Made by a program: the position numbers and the translations under genes. Below are positions 32,374 through 43,090 of a DNA stretch of 64,000 nt, piece by piece; position 1 is the stretch's first letter, and each line of letters opens with the position of its first letter. Below the pieces are notes generated by a model. It searched no databases. It saw only the letters and a list, made by a program, of their open reading frames with translations, and was not told where the DNA came from. The DNA lies in assembly GCA_037893225.1 (NCBI GenBank), contig JAZGUH010000280.1:558001-622000 (forward strand), written 5' to 3'. This DNA is from Hippasteria phrygiana (Eukaryota; Echinodermata; Asteroidea; Valvatida; Goniasteridae).

Positions 32374-32974
32374 CCTAATGCAAAACCGCTAGTGAAGGCA
32401 TCACAGAACGACATAGTACTACAAGGATGTCCCAGCACAGGTACGCAGTCCACTGCACAAAAGAAGGTATGTAATAACAAAATAGTAAAGTTAATTTAAA
32501 TTGTACAAGTATCCAACGAATACAAATACAACTAACGAGTATACACGTAAAACCCTATATCCAGGAACAGTTTGGTTGAGAATATTCCAATATAGTCTTA
32601 AGCCACAAAAGACTTCAATATACAAGCAATCCAACCTAAGCTTCTGACTAATCTAGTCGAACATCCAATTAAATTTACAAACGGTACCTTACATGAAAAA
32701 CTGGAATTACACAAATTCACAATATTTAACAACGGTTTTTTTCTTTCTTTTTTTAAACTATAAATCTAACAATCAACTACTAAATTAAATGTCTATCTTG
32801 TCTTTCAGGACGATTCCCTTCCGGGTTTTCCGTGCTCCAGACGTTCACATCAGAACATCCAGTAAGTAGTACGGCCATCAAATCCTCCACTTCAGTGTGT
32901 AGGCCTATATTGACTGTCGTTTATACCTAATTTTTGTATTATTTTTCTATTAATTATCTTAATTGTGACAATTC
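32374..32974 (-). other. Gypsy 5' leader between primer site and gag
   Basis: About 600 bases of AT-rich untranslated leader. A packaging signal would be expected here, but none can be identified by eye. Confidence 0.5.
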
Positions 32975-32993
32975 AATCCCATCCTCGTCGCCA
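32975..32993 (-). promoter_or_regulatory. Primer binding site matching the 3' end of tRNA-Ser(GCU)
   Basis: The plus-strand bases AATCCCATCCTCGTCGCCA equal the last 19 bases, including CCA, that I recall for animal tRNA-Ser(GCU). The element strand is therefore complementary to that tRNA. Three bases (AAC on plus) separate the site from the LTR end at 32997. Confidence 0.75.
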
Positions 32994-32996
32994 AAC

Positions 32997-34608
32997 TGTA
33001 ACCAATGGGAGGGGGGATTCGGAGGACTAATATCGCCCAACCAGGACAGAGGCCCACGAACGACTATAAAGTACAAATCACCCCTCACAGGTCAATGGAA
33101 GTCACAATTGGATAATTCAAATTTATTTTATATACAATTACACAAGCATCAACATTTATTTTATATCAAAAACCAGTTATCAATTGTAGTGCATCCAAAC
33201 AGGCAAAGTCAATCATAAAGTCGGCTCTTACTCGTGCCTCCAATTAGGTAAGAGACAGTAATTCTAAAGTGCTCTAAAAATCTGTAACGTGAATTCTTAT
33301 TCATATGTTACCTGAAGTCCAATCAAATATTTAATTATATTTACATCCTAGTTAACTTTATACTGGGATTAACACCATTTCGTGTCAACCATCAATTCGA
33401 GACAGTAAATCAAAACTGCTCGAAAAATCTGTAACAGTAATTAACTATTACCTGAAATCCAGTTAAATATTTAATTATATTGCAGCTTCACATGTTACGT
33501 TTATATTTAAATCAGCACTTGTGCCAGCAGTCAATTCAAAACAGTAAATCAAACTGCTTAAGAATCCTTCACAGGACTTTATACTATTACCCGAATGCCA
33601 GTTAAATATTTCTTTGGATGTTCTTTACAATCGATACAAAAATAAATATAACACTATTGTGAATTAAATATACAACAATGTGTTACATATTCCCAGTTCC
33701 CAAGGTCTCTTTAAGCTTTGTGATAACGTAATTTAAGAATTTAATACGGCCTTAAACGACAGTCAATACTGCATCTTGATCACAAATTGAAGTAAATTGA
33801 ACTTCCCATCTCCAACTGAAGAAGGATCAAGGACAGCCAGCACATGTAGCGTCCACAACCTGTGCCGGGACTACCGATCATCAGCGTCATAGCAAAACTC
33901 AGCGATGCCCTCAAACAAGCAGTATGCAGGAAGGACAGGTCCCGAACAAGATGTAATACAGGACAAAAATGCTAAAATGCTTGCAGTGCAAGATTGCATA
34001 GCAAAGGACAAGTTCCGAGCAAGATGTAGTCAGGACAAAAATGCAAGCAGTGCAAGATTGCATAGCATACAGCAACCGTAGTCTCATGAAAATGACAGAC
34101 AGACTCCCTGTGCACGCAGCTACAGGCTAGTTTATAATAAACATGTTCCACTTGGATGCTTATACCACACAACAGCAAGCTAAAGATATTTGTATAATAA
34201 AAGAATTCCACAATAGGCCTCGGGTTATAGAGACCCTGCAGCCAAAGAATTACCGAACAGGTAACAAAAGAGTCGGTTGGTTGGTTGGTATGAAATAAAG
34301 AACAATGGTCATACCGAGAATTGTTGAAGATGCCAACCAGTAAACTAGGGCCTATGTAGTTGACACAATGAAATAAAGAACAAATGAGAATAGCAAGAAT
34401 TACTGGCCAGGTGACAAAGGTCTACTGGTCATAGGGACCCTGAAGCCAAAGAATTACTTAAACATGTAACAAAAGAGTCGGTTGGTCGGTTGGTTGGTTG
34501 GTTGGTTGGTTGGTTGGTTGGTTGGTTGGTTGGTTGGTTGGTATGAAATATAGAACAAATGATCATACCAAGAATTACTGTACAGGTGACAAAGGTCGAC
34601 TGGTCACA
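32997..34608 (-). repeat. 5' LTR of the gypsy element
   Basis: Same 1612 bp as 24955-26566, with TG and CA ends. It carries the promoter of the element. The (TTGG)n tract at about 34477-34542 has the same length as in the other copy, which also speaks for a very recent insertion. Confidence 0.95.
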
Positions 34609-35695
34609 CAAGGAAGCCAACTGAAGGTAAATGTCGTAGTACTCCAACTACTCAACAAGTGAAGCCTTGTCATCAACCCGGCCCCCGATCCTTCCTGCCC
34701 CGATTGCCAGCGCGGCCTCGGCCCCCGGGCCTCGGCCCCCGGGCCCCGGCCCGATTCGCGATCTCTCGGTGGCCGGCCCTGATATTAAATTTTAGCGGAA
34801 CCGATCGAGCTCAGTCCCGGCGGGTCCGATCCCGGTGGGCCCGATCTCATGATGCTGTACACGTGGTGATTTCCATCAGGTATTTAAAAAGAAAAATTAT
34901 TCCTCCGTTTTTCCGGTAAGGAAAAAGTGACATCATCACGATAATATCGCAATATTTTGTGCCGATATTTCGGTATCAAAATATCAAACAGTCTTCTGAC
35001 ACCGTGGAACATGATACTACAGTAGTAACGTAACTTCGCCTTCGTCTTCTCGCGATCGTGTCAGAGATTGCTAATTACCACTGATGAAATAGACAAACAG
35101 CGAATACCAATTGTACAAAAACACATTATATTTACAAAGCAAAACAATACTCTTAACAGCACTATACAATCATGTAATAGCTACATTTGAAAATTTGTAG
35201 GAAAACACATTTTAAAACAACAAATATGTCTACCTATTGTTCTTTTGGGTTATGACTTGTGTGCACACTTTTTTGTGCATGTACAATTTATTTTGTGCAT
35301 GTAACTTTTTCGGTCTACATGCACCAGTGCATGCGATTTATTTTTTCTAAATCGACCCCTGCCCAGCAAACACAAAACGTTCAAAAAACGTTTTGGTTAG
35401 GTTCTACTAGGTCACTTACGTCTTCGTCTTAAAAGGACGTTTTTAAAACGCGTATAAAATGTTGCAGATAACGTACAATTCAGAGGTTTCTCCAGGACGT
35501 TCTAACAACGTTTTGCGGACGTTAGAAAATGTACCTACACGAAACAGTCTTTTGCGACGTTTGAAAAACGTTTTTCGGACGTCAGAAAATGTACATACAT
35601 TCAACGGTCTTCTAGTGACGTTTTAGAAACGTATTTCCCCGAACGTTTAAAAAACTTTGAAATCAAACGCACAGAAACTAACACAAAACTTTTTG

Positions 35696-35801
35696 AAAGT
35701 GAACAAAGAAACTGACAGGAGCGGGATTCGAACCTGCGACCTCCGGTAACCCGGAGGTCGCAGGTTCGAATCCCGCTCCTGTCAGTTTCTTTGTTCACTT
35801 T
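35696..35801. repeat. Perfect palindrome of two tRNA-SINE fragments, 51-bp arms
   Basis: The arms 35696-35746 and 35751-35801 are exact complements around TAAC. Each contains GGTTCGAATCC (a pol III B box) and ends in CTGTCAGTTTCTTTGTTCAC, the body of the SINE also seen at 46668-46810. It lies in the outer TA element. Confidence 0.9.
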
Positions 35802-36505
35802 GAAAATGTATTCAAATTTACCTAGTCAGTTTCCCTTGTGGATTGTTTGACGTACAAAACTTTTTGGTTAGGTTCTGTATAGGTTACTTATACGTCTTCT
35901 TCTTCAAAAACGTTTTTAAAACGTGTCTTAAACATTTCAGTTCGGAGGTCTTAAGTACGCTTTTCCAGAACGTTCGCGTAACGTTTTTTGGACGTTGCAA
36001 AATGTACCAACATTAAACGTTCTTTTGTAACGTTTAAAAAACGTTTTTTTCTGGACGTACCAACTGACCAATCAGAACTGAGGAAATTTGTGTTCACAAA
36101 AGTCATGTTAAATTTTGGTGTTTAGTCCAAAATCACACTTTCTTGACCATAATGTGTAATTATTCAAACAATTTTACATAGAAATATGGATTTTTTGCAA
36201 ACATAGGTGAACAATTATTCAAATATTGTAATTGTTCATGGAAAACCATGACTTCATCATGGCAGGAAAAGTTGAATATAAAGGTAACTCTCGACAATGC
36301 CTAGTTTGTAGTGTGTAGTAGGTTATAGTATTTGTATACATTCGTAGCTTTATATATCGTGTCTTTCCATATATAATCCCAGCCAGCAAGCCCAAGTGGG
36401 GCCTTGTTAAGCCTTTGATGGGCAACTGAGTGGTCCCAATTGGGTTGCCCATATGGGCCCCATACAGTTTTGGCTGATGGGGCCACTTAAGGGCTAGCCC
36501 AGACC

Positions 36506-37018
36506 TAGCCCTAGAATGACGCTATGATATAGCGTCATAGCGCCCAAGTATGCAAAACAGTCCTATGCTAGAAACCGAAGATCAAAAATCACACTTTACC
36601 TGCATAAATATTCTTGGCATCATTTTATTCAAACAGTTCACAAACACGAGGAGTAATACCCACATTTAGAACGTTCATCAACAGAGGGCGCAATTTACAG
36701 TCGCCGCGTGCACGGCCGAAATTGCGCCCTCTGTTGTTGATGAACATTCAAGACGCGCGGACAAGGTATTACTCCTCGTGTTTGTGAAGTCAGCGTCGCG
36801 TGGAGACGATTTTGCGCCGCAAATATCTCCTGTTCTTGACATTCTTGGAGGAATATTTCTATCCGGACAGGGAGATGGGCTGTTGAACTGTTTGAATAAA
36901 ATGATGCCAAGAATATTTATGCAGGTAAAGTGTGATTTTTGATCTTCGGTTTCTAGCATAGGACTGTTTTGCATACTTGGGCGCTAGGACGCTATATCAT
37001 AGCGTCCTTCTAGGGCTA
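36506..37018. mobile_element. Mutator-type MITE, 9-bp target duplication GCCCAGACC
   Basis: GCCCAGACC flanks it at 36497-36505 and 37019-37027. The ends are inverted repeats of about 135 bp starting TAGCCCTAGAATGACGC. A second inverted pair lies inside (CACGAGGAGTAATACC with its complement, AGAGGGCGCAATTT with its complement). About 100 bp on the right inner side (GTCAGCGTCGCGTGG to GGGAGATGGGCTG) has no partner on the left and looks acquired. The 9-bp duplication and long ends fit MULEs. Confidence 0.75.
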
Positions 37019-37310
37019 GCCCAGACCCTGCCCAAAAGGGTCCCACATGGGTGTAATGAGTTACTTCTATTCCATTCATTTCTGTAAATTTGCACTTACT
37101 ATCTGGCAACGTAGCTTAACTCCAGTAAAGTTTTTAATACGTTTTTTATGTTCTGGGAAAGTTCTTAGAACGTTATTAGAACGTCACAAAGTTACGTTTT
37201 TAAAACGTCCAAAACTGTCCACAAACTTTCGTCAAAAAAATGTTTTTTGGAAACGTCCGCAAAACATCAGAAAACGTGCCGAAAACGTTAAATGGTTTGC
37301 TGGGATAGCT

Positions 37311-37390
37311 TTTGTGAAGCTTAAATGTGCATTTTGAGCTTGTTGACGCTTGTTGAGGCTAAATAGCATGACCGCGTGACATTCACTCAT
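37311..37390. repeat. Right arm of the inverted pair flanking the nested transposons
   Basis: The complement of the series at 23874-23946 (AAGCTTAAAT, TTGTTGACGCTTGTTGA, AGCATGACC). It starts just outside the TA duplication of the outer element. Confidence 0.6.
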
Positions 37391-37672
37391 GTTTTGTGAC
37401 GAGATTTGCCGAGATTTGGTCGGATAAAAATAGAAATGACATCATCGTAAAGACCTAGGGCCTGTTTGTTTCACACAGATCGGGAGGTGATCCAGAGCCG
37501 AACGAAAACAAACAGGATCCGATCGCGAATACCTCTCGCTATATGTTGCATGCTGGGAGAATTTGTATTACACGACAATGTCGTCTGCTTTTTCAGTTCA
37601 GTTCAGTTCTTTCAGTCCACAGTATTCACAAATATTATATATTTTTTATATCCGAATATTAATACTAATTAA

Positions 37673-37886
37673 CCCCTTGCGTACGGTTGACACAAATACG
37701 TGCAGATTGAAAATTGTCACCAGGCCGGTTGACTTCTATTTGTGTCAATTTCTGCACTTTCAATCCATTATTGGGGTATTGTGTACGTTATGCTTGGCTG
37801 CACACGCCTCTTGTTTCCGTTTTGCTTGGCTGCATAACCCGACCTGGTGCCCCGGCGCCTCCCATCTAAAACCCGGGGTCAAGGGG
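37673..37886. mobile_element. piggyBac-like MITE, TTAA duplication, CCCCTTG ends (copy 1)
   Basis: TTAA at 37669-37672 and 37887-37890. The ends are CCCCTTGCGTACGG and GTCAAGGGG. The same family, in the opposite orientation, is at 49671-49872, and a shorter relative is at 45231-45405. No transposase. Confidence 0.8.
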
Positions 37887-38155
37887 TTAACAGAGGAGTG
37901 AAGACTGTAGAGGGGCCCAAAAAAGCAAAGCTTGTAAACATGGGACCCTTATACATACATAAACGTGCTTTGATCAAAATGAAATATACATATGGTACTT
38001 GTTTTACAAAAATTATAACAATAGTACAATACAGTCAAAGAAAACGTTACCTACACTCATACAGTAATACATTGTACATTAAACAATATGAACAAGGACA
38101 AAGCATATGCCAGCATGGAAATTCTGTAATATAATTAAATAACTAATTACATACA

Positions 38156-40262
38156 TCAACAATAAGCATTCAACAAAATAGATTGATAGATACGCTTAAA
38201 AGTTAGAAGGTTTGTACATTTTTTTATAGAATCGTTTAGAGAGTTCCATAATTTAGGTCCCTCATATCTAATAGTTTTTTGGGCAAAGGAAGTACGAGTT
38301 AATGGGGGATGAAAATGAAGAGCTTGCCGAGTAAAATGAGTATGAACTTTAAAATTCCGAGTGAAAATTGAATTAATAGAAGAGGGCAACATATTGGAAA
38401 TAGATTGATACATGAGGCAACCAAGTTGGTGATAATAAATATCCTTAATTTTCAAGGTCCTATGTTTAGAAAACAAGGGATCAGTGTGTGCATTAAATTC
38501 GGTAAAATTAATTAATTACTATTACTGGATGTACAATTTCCCTAAGCAAGTATTCCATAGTTAAGATACGACACCACCAGAGTATTATACAGAGAAAATA
38601 AAATTTTAGGAGGAACAACATTTTTGATTCTATTAAAACCCTCCTATGCAAACATGCATTCTGAGCCGTGTTGTTGTATGGGTCAAAATCAGTCAAGGTG
38701 ATTGTTTGTGACCCTTCTTCTGCCACATGTACAAACCACATGTAATCTGACCCTGTCTGTGTACAAAGTAAAGCCAGGGGAGGTGGAAGGAAATTTTGAC
38801 TGATTTTGACTTTTTAAATAGCACAAGGGTTATTATTTAAGTTAAGTTAATTAATGACACCAATATTTCTACTAATAATTTTACATAAAAATTCAATATG
38901 ATTTCCCCAAGATAATCTAGAGTCAATTACTAAGCCAAGAAACTTCAGGCAATCCGTTTTCTCAATACATACATTGCTAATCAAGACCTCACCTGGAAGT
39001 TCACTGGCAGAGTTGCTGAACAGCATATAATTGGTTTGATTCAGATTTAATGAAAGTTTATTGACCCTGAACCAATTGGAAACTGAGATAAGCTCATGAT
39101 TAACTATTTCAACCAGGGTATTAATATTTCTATGGGAGATAAATAGATTAGAGTCATCAGCAAACAGAATAAATGAAAGCACATCAGACGATTTAGTAAA
39201 GTCATTAATATAAATCAAGAAAAGCAACGGACCTAAAATTGACCCCTGAGGCACACCACAACCCAAATTTCTAGATGTCGAATTAGGTGCCCCAACAGAA
39301 ACATATTGACTACTATCAGAAAGAACTTCTGAACCACTCTTGGGAAATTCCACGAATGCCATAATGAGAAAGCTTATACAATAATATCTCATGATCAATT
39401 GTATCAAAGGCTTTTGAAAGGTCAAGACATATTCACAGAGTGTGTTCCTAGTTATCCCTAGCAATAGAAACTTTATCAATAAAATCAAGAATTGCATGAG
39501 TAGTTGAATGTTTACTACGAAATCCATATTGTGAACTTGTCAATATTTTAAATTTGTTTAAAAAATTAACAATACGAGTATACACACATTTTTCAAATAT
39601 TTTAGACAAACAGGTCAATATAGAGATAGGTCTATAATTATTAACACTGTTAGAATCACCACTTTTAAAAACTGGTATAACTTTAGCAATTTTTAATTGA
39701 CTAGGCACAATACCCGTTACAAAAGAAGTATTGATAATGTACATATGGCAGAGACGGAATTCTTAATAACCGAAATGCTAATAGAGTCGTGTCCAACACC
39801 TTTCTTATTATGTAGATTTTTAACAATGTCTGATACCTCATTCTCATCGATAGGAGTAAAGAAAAATGTATTTGGATTTCGATGACCAAGAAAATCAATA
39901 AAGGAATCCTGATTAAGAGGAATTTTTTCTGGCAAGATCTGGACCTATGTTGACGAAATAATCATTAAAATGATTAGCAATTTGGGTGGGATTATTAACT
40001 AGCTTCCCCTCATGCACAATGCTACTAACAGTATGAGAAGACATTTTGTTATTCAAAATTGAGTTAATTACCTTCCATGTATTACGTATATTATTCTTTT
40101 CCTTATCAAATTGATGAACAAAATAATCTTTTTTAGAAGTACGCAATAAACTGATGAGAATATTTTTGTATCTGGTGTACTTAGTTTTGCGTAAATTAGT
40201 GGGATGATCTAAGTAGCGACGATAAAGTTTATTTTTCTTATTAATGGCTTCAGGTTCTGTAA
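38156..40262 (-). pseudogene. CR1/jockey-type LINE, reverse transcriptase relic
   Basis: On the minus strand, in order and in several frames: a basic linker (PEAINKKNKLYRRYLDHP), WKVINSILNNK, the RT core with [40 protein letters not shown] (about 39400), GVPQGSILGPLLFLIYIND and FADD (about 39160). It continues with LSLNLNQTNYM, SLYNTLVVSYLNYGILAWGN (about 38560) and the C-terminal GPKLWNSLNDSIK. At least four frame changes and an insert at about 38670-38840 break it. The endonuclease half is missing, so the copy is 5'-truncated and dead. Sequence to the left (37900-38155) is probably its 3' UTR. Confidence 0.85.
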
Positions 40263-41026
40263 GGCTAATTTTTATGATAAACTATCTAGTATTTCCAGAA
40301 AACGTAAATAAATCGTACATAGCTTTAATAACAAAAATACACTGTAAAAGAATTATGAGTAAATACTGTCACAATAGCTCGTTAAATGCTTCAAATCTAT
40401 GAAAAAATACCGTCACTTTTCTCTGTCCGTCTCGCACGTCGCCATCTTGGATCTTGCGAACCCACCTCGCGAGCAGGATCACTAAAAACGTGATCCGGAG
40501 CAGCTTTCGACGCTCCGGATCACTGATCGCGTGTTTCGGAACTGCGTGAAACAAACACGCCCGAAGAAAATCTCTTTCGACTCATACATACCACACGTAT
40601 GTTGACGTGTATTGGGGTGTATCAGTTTAGTTTATTCACAGGCTGGTATGCTGCAGTCTCACAGTATAAGCCGTTGCCTGGATCGGATCTGTTGTGGCTA
40701 CGGCTTCGAATTTGGCCATTGACAGGCTACGGTGAAGAGCCGTAGCCATTGATAATAATGTCTGTGAGATAGTCTTACATCGGGCTGCTACTAGACGTGT
40801 TGCCAAAATACTGTACAAACGGTAATCGTTACCTTTAGGACACCTCTATTTTTTTTACGAGTTCCATTCAAAACTGACTTTTGCAGATGACTTTACATTA
40901 CAAAAGTGACTTTTGCAGGCTAAAACAGTCTTTTTTTCTTCAGATTAACTCATGTTTGTTGTAATTTTGAAATGCACTTTCAAAGAAAATGTGACTTTCC
41001 TAGCTTTGTTTGCTAGTGGAAACTGG
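40263..41026. other. Intergenic DNA, nothing recognised
   Basis: There is a short GC-richer stretch with GATCCGGAGC words at 40440-40560. No exon with supporting splice sites was found. Confidence 0.4.
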
Positions 41027-41322
41027 GCGAAGTGGAAACTGGGCGAAGTGGAAACTGGGCGAAGTGGAAACTGGGCGAAGTGGAAACTGGGCGAAGTGGA
41101 AACTGGGCGAAGTGGAAACTGGGCGAAGTGGAAACTGGGCGAAGTGGAAACTGGGCGAAGTGGAAACTGGGCGAAGTGGAAACTGGGCGAAGTGGAAACT
41201 GGGCGAAGTGGAAACTGGGCGAAGTGGAAACTGGGCGAAGTGGAAACTGGGCGAAGTGGAAACTGGGCGAAGTGGAAACTGGGCGAAGTGGAAACTGGGC
41301 GAAGTGGAAACTGGGCGAAGTG
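41027..41322. repeat. Near-perfect 16-bp tandem array, GAAACTGGGCGAAGTG
   Basis: About 18.5 identical copies of the 16-bp unit. Because 16 is not a multiple of three and the unit has no stop in several frames, long meaningless open frames run through it on both strands. The core GGGCGAAGTGG is shared with the foldback arrays at 21796 and 22866, and GACTGTAAAGC follows here as it does beside the left foldback array. Confidence 0.95.
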
Positions 41323-41334
41323 ACTGTAAAGCAC

Positions 41335-41467
41335 CTTATCGCAAATACCGCCTGGTTAAGACGTAATGGTTTATGGGAAGGAAACGCGCACACACATTTC
41401 TCCTGTTTTCTTCCCACAATCCCTTGTAACCATTGTGAAATCTCAACCAGGCGGTATTTGCGATAAG
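41335..41467. mobile_element. Small MITE with CTTATCGCAAATACCGCC ends
   Basis: CTTATCGCAAATACCGCC at the left and its exact complement at the right, extended by GGTTAAGA/TCTCAACC. The centre holds mirrored TTCCCACAA words. It directly follows the 16-bp array. A related inverted repeat with CATTGTGGGAAGG arms is at about 41560-41670. Confidence 0.6.
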
Positions 41468-41559
41468 GACAGGTCTATAATTCAACGTACAACCTCAAGC
41501 ATATTATCGCCTGGTTGAGATGTCACAAAATAGACAAATATCGCAAATATCGCCTGCAG

Positions 41560-42437
41560 GTTTAGACGTCACAATGGTCAAAATGCATTGTGGGAAGGAG
41601 AAAGGCACAAACATTACTCATTTTCCCTTCCCACAATGCTTTTTGACCATATGGCATTGTGACGTTGCAACCAGGTTTTAAGGTGAAAAGGCATTGTGGG
41701 AAGTAAACAGAGAAAAGACTAAAACTTACAGAGGAAGGGATATCATATACAACCTAAACTTGGGCCGGGAGGGCGACTGTAGTTACGAATACGAGCCCCT
41801 TTTTAGTTTCTGCCAAATAAGAGTCAATTATTTTTATAATTCCAAATGGACTTTTTGGACTTGAACTCTAAATGAAAGCAGCATTCTAATGACACAATTT
41901 TAATATATATTTGAACAGCTCCTTAGCACAGAAAATGTAATTTTCTTATGCAATTTAAGGTTGGTGTCATGCGAATCTGCAGTTGTGCATGTTCATTGTG
42001 CATCGTGGTGATTTATACTACCTTTATTTTTGTGTTGCATTTTGTCTTCATTTCCCCAATTTTTTTCCAACTGGGCACAATTACAGAATACCCCGCCACT
42101 CGTCTATCCCACCTCGTATCCGGATATGCGGATATGGGGGATATGTGGTCACACTCCAACTGCGTGTTCTCGTATCCACTTCGGATACAAGTGTAGCATG
42201 CACATGGATCGACTGTACGTAAATGGCTGTGCTACGATTGTAGGCCCCAAGTATACAGGGAAACTTGACCATCCATCGCCCCCACCTAGGCATGCAACTT
42301 TTCCTTGGATCAGCTGATTTCCTTGGTTTTTCACTTCACACTTATGCCATTGAAAATTGAAAAACACTACAAAGTCTTGTAAAGATTGGAATTTCCTCGT
42401 TTTTTTTTAATTCCAAGTTGCATGCCTGTCCGTCCAC
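41560..42437. other. Inverted-repeat relic and intergenic DNA
   Basis: CACAATGGTCAAAATGCATTG and its approximate complement near 41630-41665 form a decayed hairpin related to the element at 41335. From 41700 to 42437 nothing was recognised. Confidence 0.4.
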
Positions 42438-42887
42438 TACTCCTAGAACTATGAGGTTCCGACATGAACCTCATAGGAAGACGCCGATTTTTCCCATAGG
42501 CTAGTACAGCAAGAATAAGAACGTCATTCCCATGCAACACGTTTCTACATTTTTCGCCGTGAATTACTTCATGGCTGCCCCCCAAAATAATAATATGCCG
42601 CATTTACATCCTCACCTTGCTTGCGCCAAGTCAATTTTCGCCTGAAACGGGTCCAATTTGCGGGGAAAAATGACAAAAATCTGCAGTCGTTCCGAAGCGA
42701 TCACACACGCACACCATCGAGGAAGCCGCACACACGAAGCTCCTGTTTTGCAGGGGGGGCCGTGGGTCGGTCAAGTCATGATTATTCATCGAAAATTTGA
42801 AGCGCGGTACGGCAGGCAACTGCCGCGTGTCCGTTATATACCGTCTGCGACGACAGGCAATGCCGGAACCTCATAGTTCTAGGAGTA
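42438..42887. mobile_element. Mutator-type MITE, 9-bp target duplication TCCGTCCAC
   Basis: TCCGTCCAC at 42429-42437 and 42888-42896. The ends TACTCCTAGAACTATGAGG and the exact complement form inverted repeats of about 24 bp. The interior is GC-richer than the surroundings and may contain captured host sequence. It lies about 200 bp upstream of the first TMEM68 coding exon. Confidence 0.75.
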
Positions 42888-43090
42888 TCCGTCCACCAGG
42901 TACCCCAAAATCGGACGGTGAGAGCTAGGTGCACAACGGCTTTACTTAGTCCATGGGAGAAGGAAATCTGTTTTCCTTCCTCCATGCTTTGAACATGTTA
43001 AATCTTTACAACGGGACGTTTTCTCAACCTAGTCAACTTTTAAAAGTTAAATCATTTCTGCCATACAGGTATGATGACGATTCCTCAAAC

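Larger units (their letters stand above)
24955..34608 (-). mobile_element. Complete Ty3/gypsy LTR retrotransposon, 9654 bp
   Basis: Two 1612-bp LTRs with TG...CA ends lie 8042 bp apart and are flanked by CAAG at 24951-24954 and 34609-34612 (4-bp target duplication). Read on the minus strand, the order is LTR, tRNA primer site, gag, pol (protease, reverse transcriptase, RNase H, integrase), purine tract, LTR. That order defines Ty3/gypsy (Metaviridae). No separate env frame is present. Gag and pol are both fully open. It sits inside the hAT-like element. Confidence 0.95.
24264..35361. mobile_element. hAT-like element (8-bp target duplication CCCAGCAA) split by the gypsy retrotransposon
   Basis: CCCAGCAA lies at 24256-24263 and 35362-35369. 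The ends read CAGTGTTCGATTTAGA and TCTAAATCGACCCCTG, an inverted repeat with two mismatches. GCATGCACTGGTGCATGTA follows in each subterminal region. An 8-bp duplication with CAG-starting ends indicates the hAT superfamily. Without the gypsy insertion it is about 1.44 kb and has no recognisable transposase. The right part has a very GC-rich block (34677-34850). Confidence 0.75.
24255..37305. mobile_element. Outer DNA element with TCCCAGCAAA ends and TA duplication, interrupted by later insertions
   Basis: The left end TCCCAGCAA at 24255 (preceded by TA) pairs with TTTGCTGGGA ending at 37305 (followed by TA). Its own sequence is the first 9 bp plus 35370-37305, about 1.9 kb. That part is full of AACGTTT and GGACGTT words and holds the MULE MITE and the SINE palindrome. 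The hAT-like element at 24264 duplicated its terminal CCCAGCAA. No transposase was seen. Class is uncertain; the TA duplication suggests a Tc1/mariner-type mechanism. Confidence 0.65.

Noticed and set aside
40952..41466. Several long open frames on both strands across the 16-bp array (GRSGNWAKWKLGEVET-type peptides)
   Set aside because: They arise because a stop-free 16-bp unit cycles through all three frames. Nothing coding flanks them.
42953..43090. Upstream in-frame ATG for TMEM68 at 42953
   Set aside because: A good 3' splice acceptor ends at 43068, so 42953-43068 is probably intron. ATG 43091 gives a length and start like the human protein.
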